A stretch of 64,000 nucleotides of DNA from Clostridiales bacterium (GCA_015055655.1 SVHW01000006.1:29264-93263), one strand, 5' to 3'. Counted from the stretch's first letter, positions 54,621 through 63,680 are shown. Notes: generated by a model not told the origin, from the letters alone. Numbers and translations are program-made.

Positions 54621-55602
54621 TTTTGTCCTCTATACATTCCGACACTTTATGCAAGTGGCGAGGATAATGGAAATCTTTTGTTTCTTCCTTATAAGTCTCT
54701 TCCGAAATAATTGAAAATTTATATAATGTCGGGATCTCTATTGCTTGGATTTCAATATCTTTTCCCTCGCCTAATTTTAATTGAAAATTCTCTTTAATTA
54801 GTTGAAATAATTCCTCTTTCTTTTCATCTTCTTTAGGTAATTTCAATAAAAGATCTAACGACTCTTTATGGTTCGTTTTAGAAGATATAATCATCGTTTG
54901 CCAATTTCTAATATTTTCTTCTACATCCTTATGCGGAATGAGCTGCCGTACTTCATCTACTCTAAAATAACCGCCACAAAGATTTTTATAATATAATGTC
55001 AATCGAATCAACGGCAGTTGCTTTGTCGACAGTTCTCTTAATGCAGTAAAGAGACTTGTGTCTATATCTTGAGCAAACATAATGTCAATCTCTTTGCTTT
55101 CATTGTTAGGAGTTAAAATATTAATTCTATGTTGTATTGACTCTTTATGTAATAATTCCCCATTTTTGGGAATTAATATTTCAGCCGAAACATCTATCCA
55201 TAATGCAGGAAAATTGGAAACATTAACTAATTTAACTTTATAATAGTATCTTGATTGAAATGAGTACTCCCCTGTGCACGGAGTATAATAAAAATTAGGA
55301 CGCTCAATTTCAAACCGATCATTTTTTAACATTATCAGCGGTTGCTCATTTGTAACTCTCTCTTCTTTCATTTCCATTAATTGCTTATTGGCTACATCAA
55401 TTTGTTTAGAGGTCGTATATACATATAAAGCTGTTAAAACCGCAACAAAAAATGAGGAAACACCTGATAAGGCTCCAATAAAATCAACTCCGTCAATTTT
55501 AATAGCCGCAACTAAAGCTCCAACCGCAGAGCCAACTAATAGTACAATCATAACACAAACCCATATTTTAATATTTTTCAACTTTTCAAAAAACTTTCGC
55601 AT
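54607..55602 (-). CDS. Hypothetical protein with two N-terminal membrane segments, in RM locus
   Basis: 331 residues: membrane segments near 13-34 and 41-63, a helical stretch (KQIDVANKQLMEMKEERV), then a soluble beta-rich domain. No family recognised. AT-rich. It overlaps the start of hsdR by 14 nt, so the two are coupled. AAAGGAG precedes the ATG and an AT-rich promoter-like stretch follows the scar at 55676. Likely a membrane-linked accessory defence protein, by location only. Confidence 0.75.
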   Translation of the reverse strand: MRKFFEKLKNIKIWVCVMIVLLVGSAVGALVAAIKIDGVDFIGALSGVSSFFVAVLTALYVYTTSKQIDVANKQLMEMKEERVTNEQPLIMLKNDRFEIERPNFYYTPCTGEYSFQSRYYYKVKLVNVSNFPALWIDVSAEILIPKNGELLHKESIQHRINILTPNNESKEIDIMFAQDIDTSLFTALRELSTKQLPLIRLTLYYKNLCGGYFRVDEVRQLIPHKDVEENIRNWQTMIISSKTNHKESLDLLLKLPKEDEKKEELFQLIKENFQLKLGEGKDIEIQAIEIPTLYKFSIISEETYKEETKDFHYPRHLHKVSECIEDKNDKL

Positions 55603-55675
55603 TTATTTTTCTCCTTTAACTTTTGTGGATTATTATATACTACAATTCGACAAAAATACACCTTTTTTACCAAAT

Positions 55676-55739
55676 TTATCCAAAATATTGTTGCTTAAGG
55701 GATTTTTTCAAAAAATCAAAGTTGGTCATTTTGAGTTTT
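55676..55739 (-). other. Scar 2: hsdR 5' end fused to hsdS 3' end
   Basis: Minus strand reads AAAACTCAAA then ATG for the peptide MTNFDFLKKSLKQQYFG and stop (55729-55676). The first seven codons equal hsdR (MTNFDFLK); the rest equals the end of hsdS (KKSLMQQYFG). The join lies in TTTTTGAAAAA, shared by both genes. Confidence 0.85.
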
Positions 55740-55742
55740 TCC

Positions 55743-56966
55743 TTATATTTTGCTAATATCTATTAATCCTGTCTGTTTCTTGAATTGGTCAATAATCCTT
55801 TCTGTTGTGAGCTCTCCTGCAATGTACTGTTCATAAATTCTCAATAAATCAATTGTAGGAATAATTAAAATTTCATATTTTTCCGCAAGACTGATTGTAT
55901 TCGGGTTAACTGCTTCGCGTTCAGTTATATTTTTATCTCTTTGATGATTTATTACTAATAGTCCTTTTACCTTTTTAGTTTCATCTTCAAATTCATCTTC
56001 ACAATTTTTACAATGCGTATCTACTTGCGAAACATTAACTTTTTTGACGTTGGTATTTATACCTTTAATCTCTCCAATAAATATGCTATCATCAATTGTT
56101 ATACGAAAATCCTCATCTTTTTTGTCCGCAAAATGCGATAAATCATAATTCAATAATCGCCCCAACATTTCAAAAACAATCTTCACCAAAGGCTCTCCTG
56201 TTTCTGTAAGTACAGTTTTATAATACAAATTTTGATTTAATATCTCGTTGGCTTGATTTATTTCTTCATTTAATTTCTGAATTTTTTCTTTGTTTCTCGC
56301 GCTCTTATCTTTTTGCTCTTTATCGTTAAAACATTCAAAATCAATAAGCCATTGAGGCACGATTTGACGTTGTTCTACAAGGCCCAATGAAAGCAACAAT
56401 TCATCCAAGTTCCCTTTGGGGGAACGCAGTTTTAAGGTTGTGATAAACAAATTTTCTTTTAGTTGTATTGTTGTCGCCCGCTTGCTTCCTTCTGCTATTG
56501 TTTTATTTTTTAAATTTAAGAGATTAGTAAAGCAAAAAGCCGAGCTAAATGAGGAATTTTTTAAATTTGTAATAGAATTTTCGTAAATAAGATTATATCT
56601 ATTTTTTATTTCTTTAGGAAATAGTTCTTCAAAAATTTTCTTCAAATCCCCAATCATATCTTTAAGTTTTTCCTCATAACTATACGAGTCTCTAAATTTG
56701 TCGTATTTAAAAGTATAATTTTGAGGTAATGCAATTAAAATATTGTGTTTTGAATTTTTAATAATTTCATGTAGACTTTTAAAATCTCCAATATCATTTA
56801 TAGTCGAACAGCCCCGTCCATCATTTCGCCAAAGGTTTTCGTCTTGCAAATCAATAATATTGACATCAAACAAATCAAACGATATTGGTTGTGATAAGGA
56901 AAGATATGATATTTTATATATAGAATTAATTTTTGTTTGATTGTTTCCTAGGATTTGAATTTTCAT
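55743..56966 (-). CDS. Predicted PD-(D/E)XK-like nuclease-type protein in RM locus
   Basis: 407 residues from the ATG at 56966, which has AAGGAG upstream. The N-terminal half is unrecognised (KIQILGNNQTKINSIYKISY); a Lys-rich helix lies near 230. The C-terminal third has DEDFRITIDDSIFIGEIKG, an Asp...Glu-x-Lys pattern of PD-(D/E)XK nucleases, then KVKGLLVINHQR. Function is inferred. AT-rich; flanked on both sides by hsdR/hsdS scars, so it is a discrete inserted unit. Confidence 0.7.
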   Translation of the reverse strand: MKIQILGNNQTKINSIYKISYLSLSQPISFDLFDVNIIDLQDENLWRNDGRGCSTINDIGDFKSLHEIIKNSKHNILIALPQNYTFKYDKFRDSYSYEEKLKDMIGDLKKIFEELFPKEIKNRYNLIYENSITNLKNSSFSSAFCFTNLLNLKNKTIAEGSKRATTIQLKENLFITTLKLRSPKGNLDELLLSLGLVEQRQIVPQWLIDFECFNDKEQKDKSARNKEKIQKLNEEINQANEILNQNLYYKTVLTETGEPLVKIVFEMLGRLLNYDLSHFADKKDEDFRITIDDSIFIGEIKGINTNVKKVNVSQVDTHCKNCEDEFEDETKKVKGLLVINHQRDKNITEREAVNPNTISLAEKYEILIIPTIDLLRIYEQYIAGELTTERIIDQFKKQTGLIDISKI

Positions 56967-56975
56967 ATTTTTCTC

Positions 56976-57040
56976 CTTCATCCAAAATATTGTTGCTTAA
57001 GGGATTTTTTTCAAAAAATCAAAGTTGGTCATTTTGAGTT
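56976..57040 (-). other. Scar 1: hsdR 5' end fused to hsdS 3' end, frameshifted
   Basis: Same junction as scar 2 with one extra A, so the short peptide MTNFDFLKKIP stops early. The ATG overlaps the AbiH stop (ATGA), and the last AbiH codons are written in hsdR leader sequence (CAAAACTCAAAATGA). Confidence 0.85.
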
Positions 57041-58132
57041 TTGCTTTGTCCGTTCTACAATTTCAGTCAAGAGTTTCATGCTTTTTTGTTGAAGTTCTAT
57101 TTCTGTGCTATTTTTATTTTCGATATGTTGAATTACACTTTTTTTTCTTTTAGGTTTTTTATATGAAAAAATATTTTGATTGATACCTACACATATCTGA
57201 TTATCTAATTTCTCTTTTTGCGAATCTGTTAATGTACCATATCCTAAAAACTTATTAATTATTTTGTTTTTTGCCCTTAGCCACGTATATGGACGTGCAA
57301 TATCACAATCAGGTTGATAATTTAAGATTATCAATTTTTTGGATGTGTTTGCGCTTAACCATTTAGCCAATAATTCCCACCATTTGCAATCAGTCGCTCC
57401 AAGAGACATTCCATATACACATATAATATCACTTTGATTAATTGCTTTTGTCGCCTTTGTGTCATACCCCATTTTTAATCCTTTATTTATTATAGGTTTA
57501 ACAATTTCAGCAAGAACTTCAGGGTTTTCAGAAAGGTCCTTATTAGTTATTTGAGATTTATCATTAACCCCGATAATCATATATTTTTCTAATAAACCGT
57601 GAACATGAATTGTTGGCATTATTATCTCAGGGCGCTGTTCTCTTTTTAAATAATTTTTAAAAATATTTACAAATGCATCTAATATAGAAGTATAGTTAAA
57701 ACTAATAAACGTGTAAGTAATATTGTTCCCAAACCATTTATAGAAATCTTCAATACTTTCTCTGTCTTGACTCTGTAGCTTTTTGTAATAATTTGTTAAA
57801 GCCCTTTCCATAATCTTTATAACTTCTAATTCTTCGGGCATCTCAAAGTTTTTCTCTTCTTTTTTCAAATATTCTAAAAAATACTCAAAAAAGTGTTCGT
57901 ATTGCTGTAAATACTTGTCAGCCTCATTTGCCTCAAAAGATTCTGAATGCTTACCAAATGCTTCTTCAAAATCAGCCCAATCCTTAATGTTATCTTGTAT
58001 TTCTTTTTGAAATTCCAATATATTTTCATTATCTATTTTTAATTTTATGTATTCAGAATAAAAATCACCATATCGAGTTTTCATTCCAATGCCAATATCA
58101 AATCCATTACCAATTAAAAATGTTACGTTCAT
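57029..58132 (-). CDS. AbiH family abortive infection protein
   Basis: 367 residues. N-terminal FLIGNGFDIGIGMKTRYGDF is the AbiH signature; SFNYTSILDAF and the later VYGMSLGATDCKWW are also family-like. AbiH proteins abort phage infection by an unclear mechanism. AT-rich, with its own promoter-like region after hsdS (TATAAT near 58150). First accessory gene behind hsdS. Confidence 0.88.
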   Translation of the reverse strand: MNVTFLIGNGFDIGIGMKTRYGDFYSEYIKLKIDNENILEFQKEIQDNIKDWADFEEAFGKHSESFEANEADKYLQQYEHFFEYFLEYLKKEEKNFEMPEELEVIKIMERALTNYYKKLQSQDRESIEDFYKWFGNNITYTFISFNYTSILDAFVNIFKNYLKREQRPEIIMPTIHVHGLLEKYMIIGVNDKSQITNKDLSENPEVLAEIVKPIINKGLKMGYDTKATKAINQSDIICVYGMSLGATDCKWWELLAKWLSANTSKKLIILNYQPDCDIARPYTWLRAKNKIINKFLGYGTLTDSQKEKLDNQICVGINQNIFSYKKPKRKKSVIQHIENKNSTEIELQQKSMKLLTEIVERTKQNSK

Positions 58133-58276
58133 TTAATATTTTCTCCTTTGAGCTTGTCCTACCCTTATTATATTCCGCAACTCGACAAAATGCGACCTTT
58201 TTTTGAAAATTTAGGCAAATTTTTTGCATTGATGTTTTTATCATACCACAAAAAATGTCTCATGAAGTCTCATCCT

Positions 58277-59365
58277 TTAGCCAAAATATTGTTGCATAAG
58301 GGATTTTTTCAAAATTTCGAGTTTTTCAAGACTTTTTTGAATTTCAAATTTCGATTTGTCGACTTGTACACAGAAGTTATCAAATTCTTCTTGGGCTTCT
58401 AATTCTGGAACAATAATTCTAAATTGCTTCAACCAACCAGTATTCAAATTAGGCTGTCCCCCACCTTTTACATGTTCTTGAACTTGCGTAGCAAAGAAAT
58501 CATCTCTCATCCAGTGTTTTAAATAATTACTTGTTACATTACCTTTTGTTCTCAAAAATCCTAAACTTACAAATGTGCAAATTTCCAAATTTTCCTCTAA
58601 TATAACTGGATGGCCTAAATTAGAACCAACGCGAGAAAATAAAACATCATTCTTTTTTGGCTTAGAACCTTTCGGTGCGCTTTCAAACTCTTCCCTAGAA
58701 ATGTAGTTTACTTCCGACAAATCCAAAAAATCCCCAGAAGTATTTTTCGCGGAAATAAACATTACGCCATTATCCACATAATTCGGTGTGTGAGTTATCC
58801 CAAGATATATTTCTGCAACATCATTTATGGTTAAATAGGGAAATCCTTTTTCATTAAGACTTTGGTCTCCAAACATCTCGATAAATCGGGATTTTATGAG
58901 CAAATCAAGTTTTTCAAGTTGTATTTTGCGTTTTTCTATCAATTCGCTAACTTTATCAAGATTCCCAACAATCGACTTTTGTTCTTCCAATGAATGAATA
59001 TTTAACCAAACTTTAGCAAGTCCTTCCCTTGTAATTTGTGGTTGCGCGGAGCCGCTAATTACTTCTTTGAAATTGTAATTTAACAACTGATAATATAAAT
59101 ATTTCAATTTAATATCTGCGTGTAAATCGTCTAAACACATTGCATTACCGTTAACATACGATTTTGGCTCAGAAATATTTATCGTACCACAAGTTGCTCC
59201 ACGGCAAGTTATCAATAAAGTGGGCTGTTCATGATTATATTTATCATAATAACCAATCTTTCCATTTGCTCCATATACAGGATAACCCTGCTTCAAAAGT
59301 TTATCTGTTGAAATGGTTGCCCATTGTTTAGGATTGCATATATCCAATAATTTTACTTTTTTCAT
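58277..59365 (-). CDS. hsdS: Type I restriction enzyme, S (specificity) subunit
   Basis: 362 residues with two target-recognition domains separated by conserved helices (SIVGNLDKVSELIEKRKIQLEKLDLLIKS near 130-160; the second ends SLEKLEILKKSLMQQYFG). Slightly short but complete. It determines the DNA site of methylation and cleavage. Overlaps the HEPN gene by 4 nt. Its C-terminal codons recur in the two scars downstream. Confidence 0.93.
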   Translation of the reverse strand: MKKVKLLDICNPKQWATISTDKLLKQGYPVYGANGKIGYYDKYNHEQPTLLITCRGATCGTINISEPKSYVNGNAMCLDDLHADIKLKYLYYQLLNYNFKEVISGSAQPQITREGLAKVWLNIHSLEEQKSIVGNLDKVSELIEKRKIQLEKLDLLIKSRFIEMFGDQSLNEKGFPYLTINDVAEIYLGITHTPNYVDNGVMFISAKNTSGDFLDLSEVNYISREEFESAPKGSKPKKNDVLFSRVGSNLGHPVILEENLEICTFVSLGFLRTKGNVTSNYLKHWMRDDFFATQVQEHVKGGGQPNLNTGWLKQFRIIVPELEAQEEFDNFCVQVDKSKFEIQKSLEKLEILKKSLMQQYFG

Positions 59366-59877
59366 TTTTCACTTCCTATTGGTTTCAAACCCTTATATTC
59401 TTCCCAGCCTATACCAAAGATTACTCGACAGCAACAATCCCTCAATGCGTCGCGAAGAGCAATTAAAAAGCCTGTTTCGATATGCAAACCTCCATTTTTA
59501 CGAAAGTCGTATTCGTAAAAATAACGAAAGTCTTGAAAGGCATTTGACAATGATTCGAGATGTTCAACACCCCATTCGTCCGTCCAAATATCGTCATAAT
59601 TCTTTAATACTGTCGCTTTAATAAATGCCTGTATACTATCGGGCGTGCTTGCGTATAAATCTTTTAGCTTATGAGATTTTGGCGATTTTATATCATACCA
59701 TTTCAAAATCGTCTTCAAAAACACTTCACATGCAAATGCGGAATTGACAAGTTCAGGCAAATCAATATCCGATTTTACGTTATCCATGATAACTTTCGTG
59801 CACAAATCCGCACACTCGCAAAAGGCACACGCGTGGGTAAACATTTCGTGACAATCAAATTTCTTTTCGCCTATCAT
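59362..59877 (-). CDS. HEPN-domain protein in RM locus
   Basis: 171 residues, all-helical, with VNSAFACEVFLKTILKW and KSHKLKDLYAS typical of HEPN domains. RKNGGLH gives an R-x5-H, close to the RX4-6H RNase motif of toxin-type HEPN proteins. It could be an RNase toxin or a non-catalytic partner. Located between the nuclease-like gene and hsdS, overlapping hsdS by 4 nt. Confidence 0.72.
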   Translation of the reverse strand: MIGEKKFDCHEMFTHACAFCECADLCTKVIMDNVKSDIDLPELVNSAFACEVFLKTILKWYDIKSPKSHKLKDLYASTPDSIQAFIKATVLKNYDDIWTDEWGVEHLESLSNAFQDFRYFYEYDFRKNGGLHIETGFLIALRDALRDCCCRVIFGIGWEEYKGLKPIGSEK

Positions 59878-59903
59878 CGCACTTTCCTATCCACTTAAAC
59901 ATC

Positions 59904-60488
59904 TTATTCGTTATAATTCGTAATTACACGAACGGAATCATTATTGACATCTAATATCAGCAGTTCACTATAAAAATCAATCATTATTTTATCAAATATT
60001 TTACCATAGATATTTTCATATTGATGTATATTTTGGAACAACCCTTGTAAATCGTCTTTGGAAATACCCTCAATAAAAAATTGTCTAAAGAAAATATACA
60101 AATCCAATATTTTTAATGGTTGATATTGTTTTTTATATTTCTTTTCAATCGCCTTAAATATCAGTTCTTTTTCTTCCGTTCCAAACATCCTTGATAAGCC
60201 AAAAATCCTACCATTTCCTTTTTCATGCACGAGCGACAGACCGTATTGTTCAAACTTTTGAATATCTACTTTAGAAAATCCTCGGATATTTTTATCGTTC
60301 ATTTTATTTCGATAAAACGCTTCTCGCTCCGCTACGTTTTGATTTACAGCGGTAGTAATCTCAACACCTATGGAATTCTCCATATCGACCAAATCAGGCT
60401 TATCAGATAATACTAATTCTCGGTATTCGTAAAAATATTTCTTCAAGAGTGTTAATGCTTGTAATTCTTCTTCTCTTATCTTCCTCAA
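59904..60488 (-). CDS. Predicted nuclease-like protein between hsdM and HEPN genes
   Basis: 194 residues, AT-rich. KPDLVDMENSIGVEITTA resembles the D-x(n)-(G)-x-E-x core of PD-(D/E)XK proteins associated with defence loci; the rest is helical and charged. Overlaps hsdM by 4 nt. Could be an extra nuclease or a regulator; no family named. Confidence 0.65.
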   Translation of the reverse strand: MRKIREEELQALTLLKKYFYEYRELVLSDKPDLVDMENSIGVEITTAVNQNVAEREAFYRNKMNDKNIRGFSKVDIQKFEQYGLSLVHEKGNGRIFGLSRMFGTEEKELIFKAIEKKYKKQYQPLKILDLYIFFRQFFIEGISKDDLQGLFQNIHQYENIYGKIFDKIMIDFYSELLILDVNNDSVRVITNYNE

Positions 60489-61981
60489 AGCATTTCCTCT
60501 AATTCCGCCAAGCCTGCCGTGATTGCCATTTCCAGTTCGTTAAGTTCCGCCAAAATTTCCGTAGTGGAAGGATATTCTACCGCCACGTATTCCGTCTTTT
60601 TGTATTTATTGATAGACAAATCGTAATCATTTGCCACTATTTCGGCTTTGGGGACAAAGAAAGATTTTTCGATGCGTTCACGTCCTTCCTCCGCGCTTAA
60701 ATTGTGGAATCTTGCCACGATATCGGGAATATCGTTTTCCTTTATTTCCGTACGTTTATCATCCAACGAAAAGCCGTCTGCCTGCATATCGTAAAACCAA
60801 ACCTTATCCGTGCCACCATGTCCCGTTTTGGTAAACACGAGCACTGCCGTGGAAACGCCAGCATAAGGTTTGAACACACCGCTTGGCATAGACACAATCG
60901 CCTCCAAACGGTTATTTTCAATTATCTCTTTACGGATTGCTTTATGCGCCGTCGAAGAACCAAAAAGTACACCGTCGGGAACGATAACCGCACACCTACC
61001 CCCTGTTCTAAGCATTCTCAACATTAAAGCAAGGAACAAGAGTTCCGTTTTTTTCGTCTTACAAACTTTAAGTAAGTCTGCTGATACGGTGTCATAATCC
61101 AAACTACCCTTAAACGGAGGATTAGCAAGTATCAGCGAATATTTTTCCTTATCGGGATTTTGGTCGGACAAGCTATCACGATACTCTATATAAGGGTTAT
61201 CAACACCGTGTGTCATCATATTCATAGCACCGATACGGAGCATTGTTCTATCCATATCGTAACCATGGAACATACCATTCATATAATGTGCTTTCTTTTG
61301 TCTATCAAAGAAGATTTCTTCCTTACGTTTTTCTTTAAGATAGTCCCCCGCCGCAACAAGAAAACCGCTTGTACCGCACGCGGGGTCACAAATGACTTCG
61401 TCCGCCTTGGGGTCCATCATCTCCACCATCATGCGAATAATATGCCTAGGCGTACGGAATTGACCGTTTAACCCCGACTGTGCAATTTTAGACAGTAAAT
61501 ATTCATATACGTCACCACGAATATCACTATCTTTTATTTGTGCCATTTGTGCATAAATATCGTCTAAAATCGTGACAATTTTATCAAGCAACAACGGTGT
61601 GGGAATTTTGAAAATCGCGTCATCCATATATTTTGAATAGGCGCTATCCTTATCTTCGTGCAAGTTCTTGATAAAAGGAAACACCCATTCCTGCACGGTA
61701 GAATACATTTTCCCGGCGGGAAAATCGTGGAATACCGACCATTTTAATTGATTACCTTCTATTTCACGTTCTCCTACGTTGACTTTTTCAGCAAAAATAC
61801 TCTTATGAGGCAACCCCAACATAACCGCTTCCTTGGCACGGAGGTTATCCGTATCATCAAGGTCGCGGATAAACATTAAGTACGTAATCTGTTCGATAAC
61901 GTCCAAGGGATTGACCAATCCACCTGCCGCAAACACATCCCAAAGTCCGTCGATTCTATTTTTTAATTCGCCTGTAATCAT
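60485..61981 (-). CDS. hsdM: Type I restriction enzyme, M (methyltransferase) subunit
   Basis: 498 residues. N-terminal helical domain (VNPLDVIEQITYLMFIRDLDD), SAM motif DPACGTSGFLVAAG and catalytic ANPPF (N6-adenine type). Methylates the host site with HsdS and is required by HsdR. Begins in the ATGA overlap with fic. Confidence 0.97.
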   Translation of the reverse strand: MITGELKNRIDGLWDVFAAGGLVNPLDVIEQITYLMFIRDLDDTDNLRAKEAVMLGLPHKSIFAEKVNVGEREIEGNQLKWSVFHDFPAGKMYSTVQEWVFPFIKNLHEDKDSAYSKYMDDAIFKIPTPLLLDKIVTILDDIYAQMAQIKDSDIRGDVYEYLLSKIAQSGLNGQFRTPRHIIRMMVEMMDPKADEVICDPACGTSGFLVAAGDYLKEKRKEEIFFDRQKKAHYMNGMFHGYDMDRTMLRIGAMNMMTHGVDNPYIEYRDSLSDQNPDKEKYSLILANPPFKGSLDYDTVSADLLKVCKTKKTELLFLALMLRMLRTGGRCAVIVPDGVLFGSSTAHKAIRKEIIENNRLEAIVSMPSGVFKPYAGVSTAVLVFTKTGHGGTDKVWFYDMQADGFSLDDKRTEIKENDIPDIVARFHNLSAEEGRERIEKSFFVPKAEIVANDYDLSINKYKKTEYVAVEYPSTTEILAELNELEMAITAGLAELEEML

Positions 61982-63045
61982 TTGTTTGTCTCCTTATTAT
62001 GATTCCACGTATATGCGGTGTATCTACCTCCACCGATTTTGATAATCTCCTCGTTTTTCAGCAAGTCGTTCAATGCTCTTTGCACCGTTATTTGACTGAT
62101 ATCAGGACATTTTTGCATAATTTCCGTTTTGGTTATCGTGCCCAAAGTCTCCTTAATGATTTCGCGGATTCGTTCTGGCTTTGATAAGTTGCTAGAAGAA
62201 AGTGCCTGCACTCTCGAAGAGAAATCACGATACGCCGCAAGCACTACCCCTAACGTGTATTCTACGAAAGGAATATAGTCGTTTTTCTCCTCGTGCCAAT
62301 TGATTGAGCTTTGCTGCAATGCTTCATAATAGGTTTCTTTCGATTGTTCAATGAGTTTCTCAATACTGATATATTTTCCCACAATATACCCTGCACGATA
62401 CAAAAGTAAAAGCGTGAGAAGTCGGCTCATTCTGCCGTTGCCGTCGTTGAAGGGATGGATACAAAGAAAATCCAAAATGAACATCGGGATAATGAGCAAC
62501 GGGTCGGCATCCGTTTGCACGAGCACTTCGTCAAAAGCAAGGCAAAGTTTATCCATCGCCTCAGCCGTTTCCCAAGCAGAAACAGGCTGAAAACGAATAA
62601 ACTTATTGCCCTTTTCATCCTCTTCGGCTATAACATTGTCAGCATTTTTATACTTACCACCAATACCTTTACCACTGAACTTGTAAAGGTCTCTATGCAG
62701 TTGCAATAAAATGGACGGTTTTACAGGAATAAAATCATGATTTTCGTGGATAGTTGCTAATACATCACGATATCCTGCAATTTCTTGCTCGTTGCGAGTA
62801 CGTGGCATTGTTTTATTCGATAGAATATTTTTCAACCTGTCCCCAGAAGTATAAATTCCTTCAATTTTATTGGATGCCTCTGTACTTTGTATTTTTGCAA
62901 TCTCTACAAGTTGCGTTAAGGTATCAGCTTTTGCCTCAATAAATAAAGCTTGTTCTCCTTTATACTCATGAATTTGTGTCAAAAGAGGAACTACTTTGGG
63001 CGTAAGCAATTTTTGCCACTTGTTTTTGTAATCATAATTCCGCAT
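61978..63045 (-). CDS. Fic family protein with N-terminal inhibitory motif
   Basis: 355 residues. Fic core HPFNDGNGRMSR (catalytic His near 197) typical of AMP-transferases. N-terminal SNKIEG (58-63) fits the inhibitory S-x-x-x-E-G helix of class II Fic proteins, so it is self-restrained. A C-terminal winged helix (TKTEIMQKCPDISQITVQRAL) suggests DNA binding. First gene of the RM operon, with a strong promoter. It may regulate the operon or act as a toxin. Confidence 0.92.
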   Translation of the reverse strand: MRNYDYKNKWQKLLTPKVVPLLTQIHEYKGEQALFIEAKADTLTQLVEIAKIQSTEASNKIEGIYTSGDRLKNILSNKTMPRTRNEQEIAGYRDVLATIHENHDFIPVKPSILLQLHRDLYKFSGKGIGGKYKNADNVIAEEDEKGNKFIRFQPVSAWETAEAMDKLCLAFDEVLVQTDADPLLIIPMFILDFLCIHPFNDGNGRMSRLLTLLLLYRAGYIVGKYISIEKLIEQSKETYYEALQQSSINWHEEKNDYIPFVEYTLGVVLAAYRDFSSRVQALSSSNLSKPERIREIIKETLGTITKTEIMQKCPDISQITVQRALNDLLKNEEIIKIGGGRYTAYTWNHNKETNK

Positions 63046-63083
63046 ATTTACCTCAAAAAGATATATCTTTTATGTTTTCTCCT

Positions 63084-63112
63084 ATTATATAACCATTTTT
63101 ATCGTTTGTCAA
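63084..63112 (-). promoter_or_regulatory. Promoter of the fic-hsdM operon
   Basis: Minus strand TTGACA (63107-63112), 17-bp spacer, TATAAT (63084-63089), then GAGGT before the fic ATG. Confidence 0.85.
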
Positions 63113-63620
63113 TCCCATTTTACTCATTTTTTTGAAAATGATTAAATTAAATCCTTGTTTGTATAGAAAAAACTCAGTTTTCCACATCTAAGTTCTTTTT
63201 GGGATTTTTATCAGTGCCCCAAATCATAAATTTTTCATTTTTGGGAAACAAGTTTTTTTTGTGAAACATAAAGAAAAAATCAGACCCCGTAATAGAATCT
63301 GATTTTTCTCCGCTTGAAAGTGCAATTTCCTATAAATTTTTAATGTTTCAAAAAATCCCTTATAGGGAACGCCTTTACTGCCCTTTTTTTGTTTTTTAAA
63401 CTTCAAAAATGTAAATTTTGTCCCTAAAAATCACATTTTTATGCGAATTTTTCTTGGGAAGTTTTTGGAAGCAGGCTATTTTTAGGCATTTTTTAGAAAA
63501 AATAGAAAAATAAAAATTATATCGATTTTGGGGCTTTTTTATATGATTTTTGTGCGATTTTGCCCCATTTTCGCACTTTTTAGAAAGCTTCAGAAAACAT
63601 CAATTTTTGTGGCTTTTTGC
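63113..63620. other. Island right-end noncoding region
   Basis: About 500 very AT-rich bases without a convincing gene. GGGAAGTTTTTGGAAG at 63456-63471 resembles motifs near the left end. No integrase remnant was recognised. Confidence 0.45.
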
Positions 63621-63677
63621 CTTAAAATCCCTCGGGGGAGACTCCGTGCCGGTTCAAGTCCGGCCAGCGGCACCAAA
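63621..63677 (+). repeat. attR: 57-bp copy of tRNA-Leu 3' half
   Basis: Identical to 50956-51012. Lacks the 5' half, so it is not a functional tRNA. Marks the right end of the island. Confidence 0.9.
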
Positions 63678-63680
63678 TCG

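Larger units (their letters stand above)
50956..63677. mobile_element. 12.7-kb defence island integrated in tRNA-Leu, no integrase
   Basis: Bounded by the 57-bp tRNA-Leu repeat. Contains hsdR, a membrane protein, a nuclease-like protein, AbiH, hsdS, a HEPN protein, another nuclease-like protein, hsdM and fic, all on the minus strand. Several genes (54607-60488) are clearly more AT-rich than the flanking chromosome. No recombinase gene is present, so it is either decayed or moved in trans. Sequence right of 63677 looks like the original tRNA-Leu terminator. Confidence 0.85.

Noticed and set aside
63340..63380. Third hsdS-type scar in the right-end region
   Set aside because: A short TTTCAAAAAATCCCTTA run resembles the scar but is inverted and lacks the flanking hsdR/hsdS codons; likely chance.
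63224..63406. 60-codon minus-strand ORF
   Set aside because: AT-rich, no ribosome site, no recognisable family; treated as noncoding.
63621..63677. Second tRNA-Leu gene
   Set aside because: Only the 3' half from the anticodon loop is present; acceptor 5' strand and D-arm are missing, so it is an att copy.
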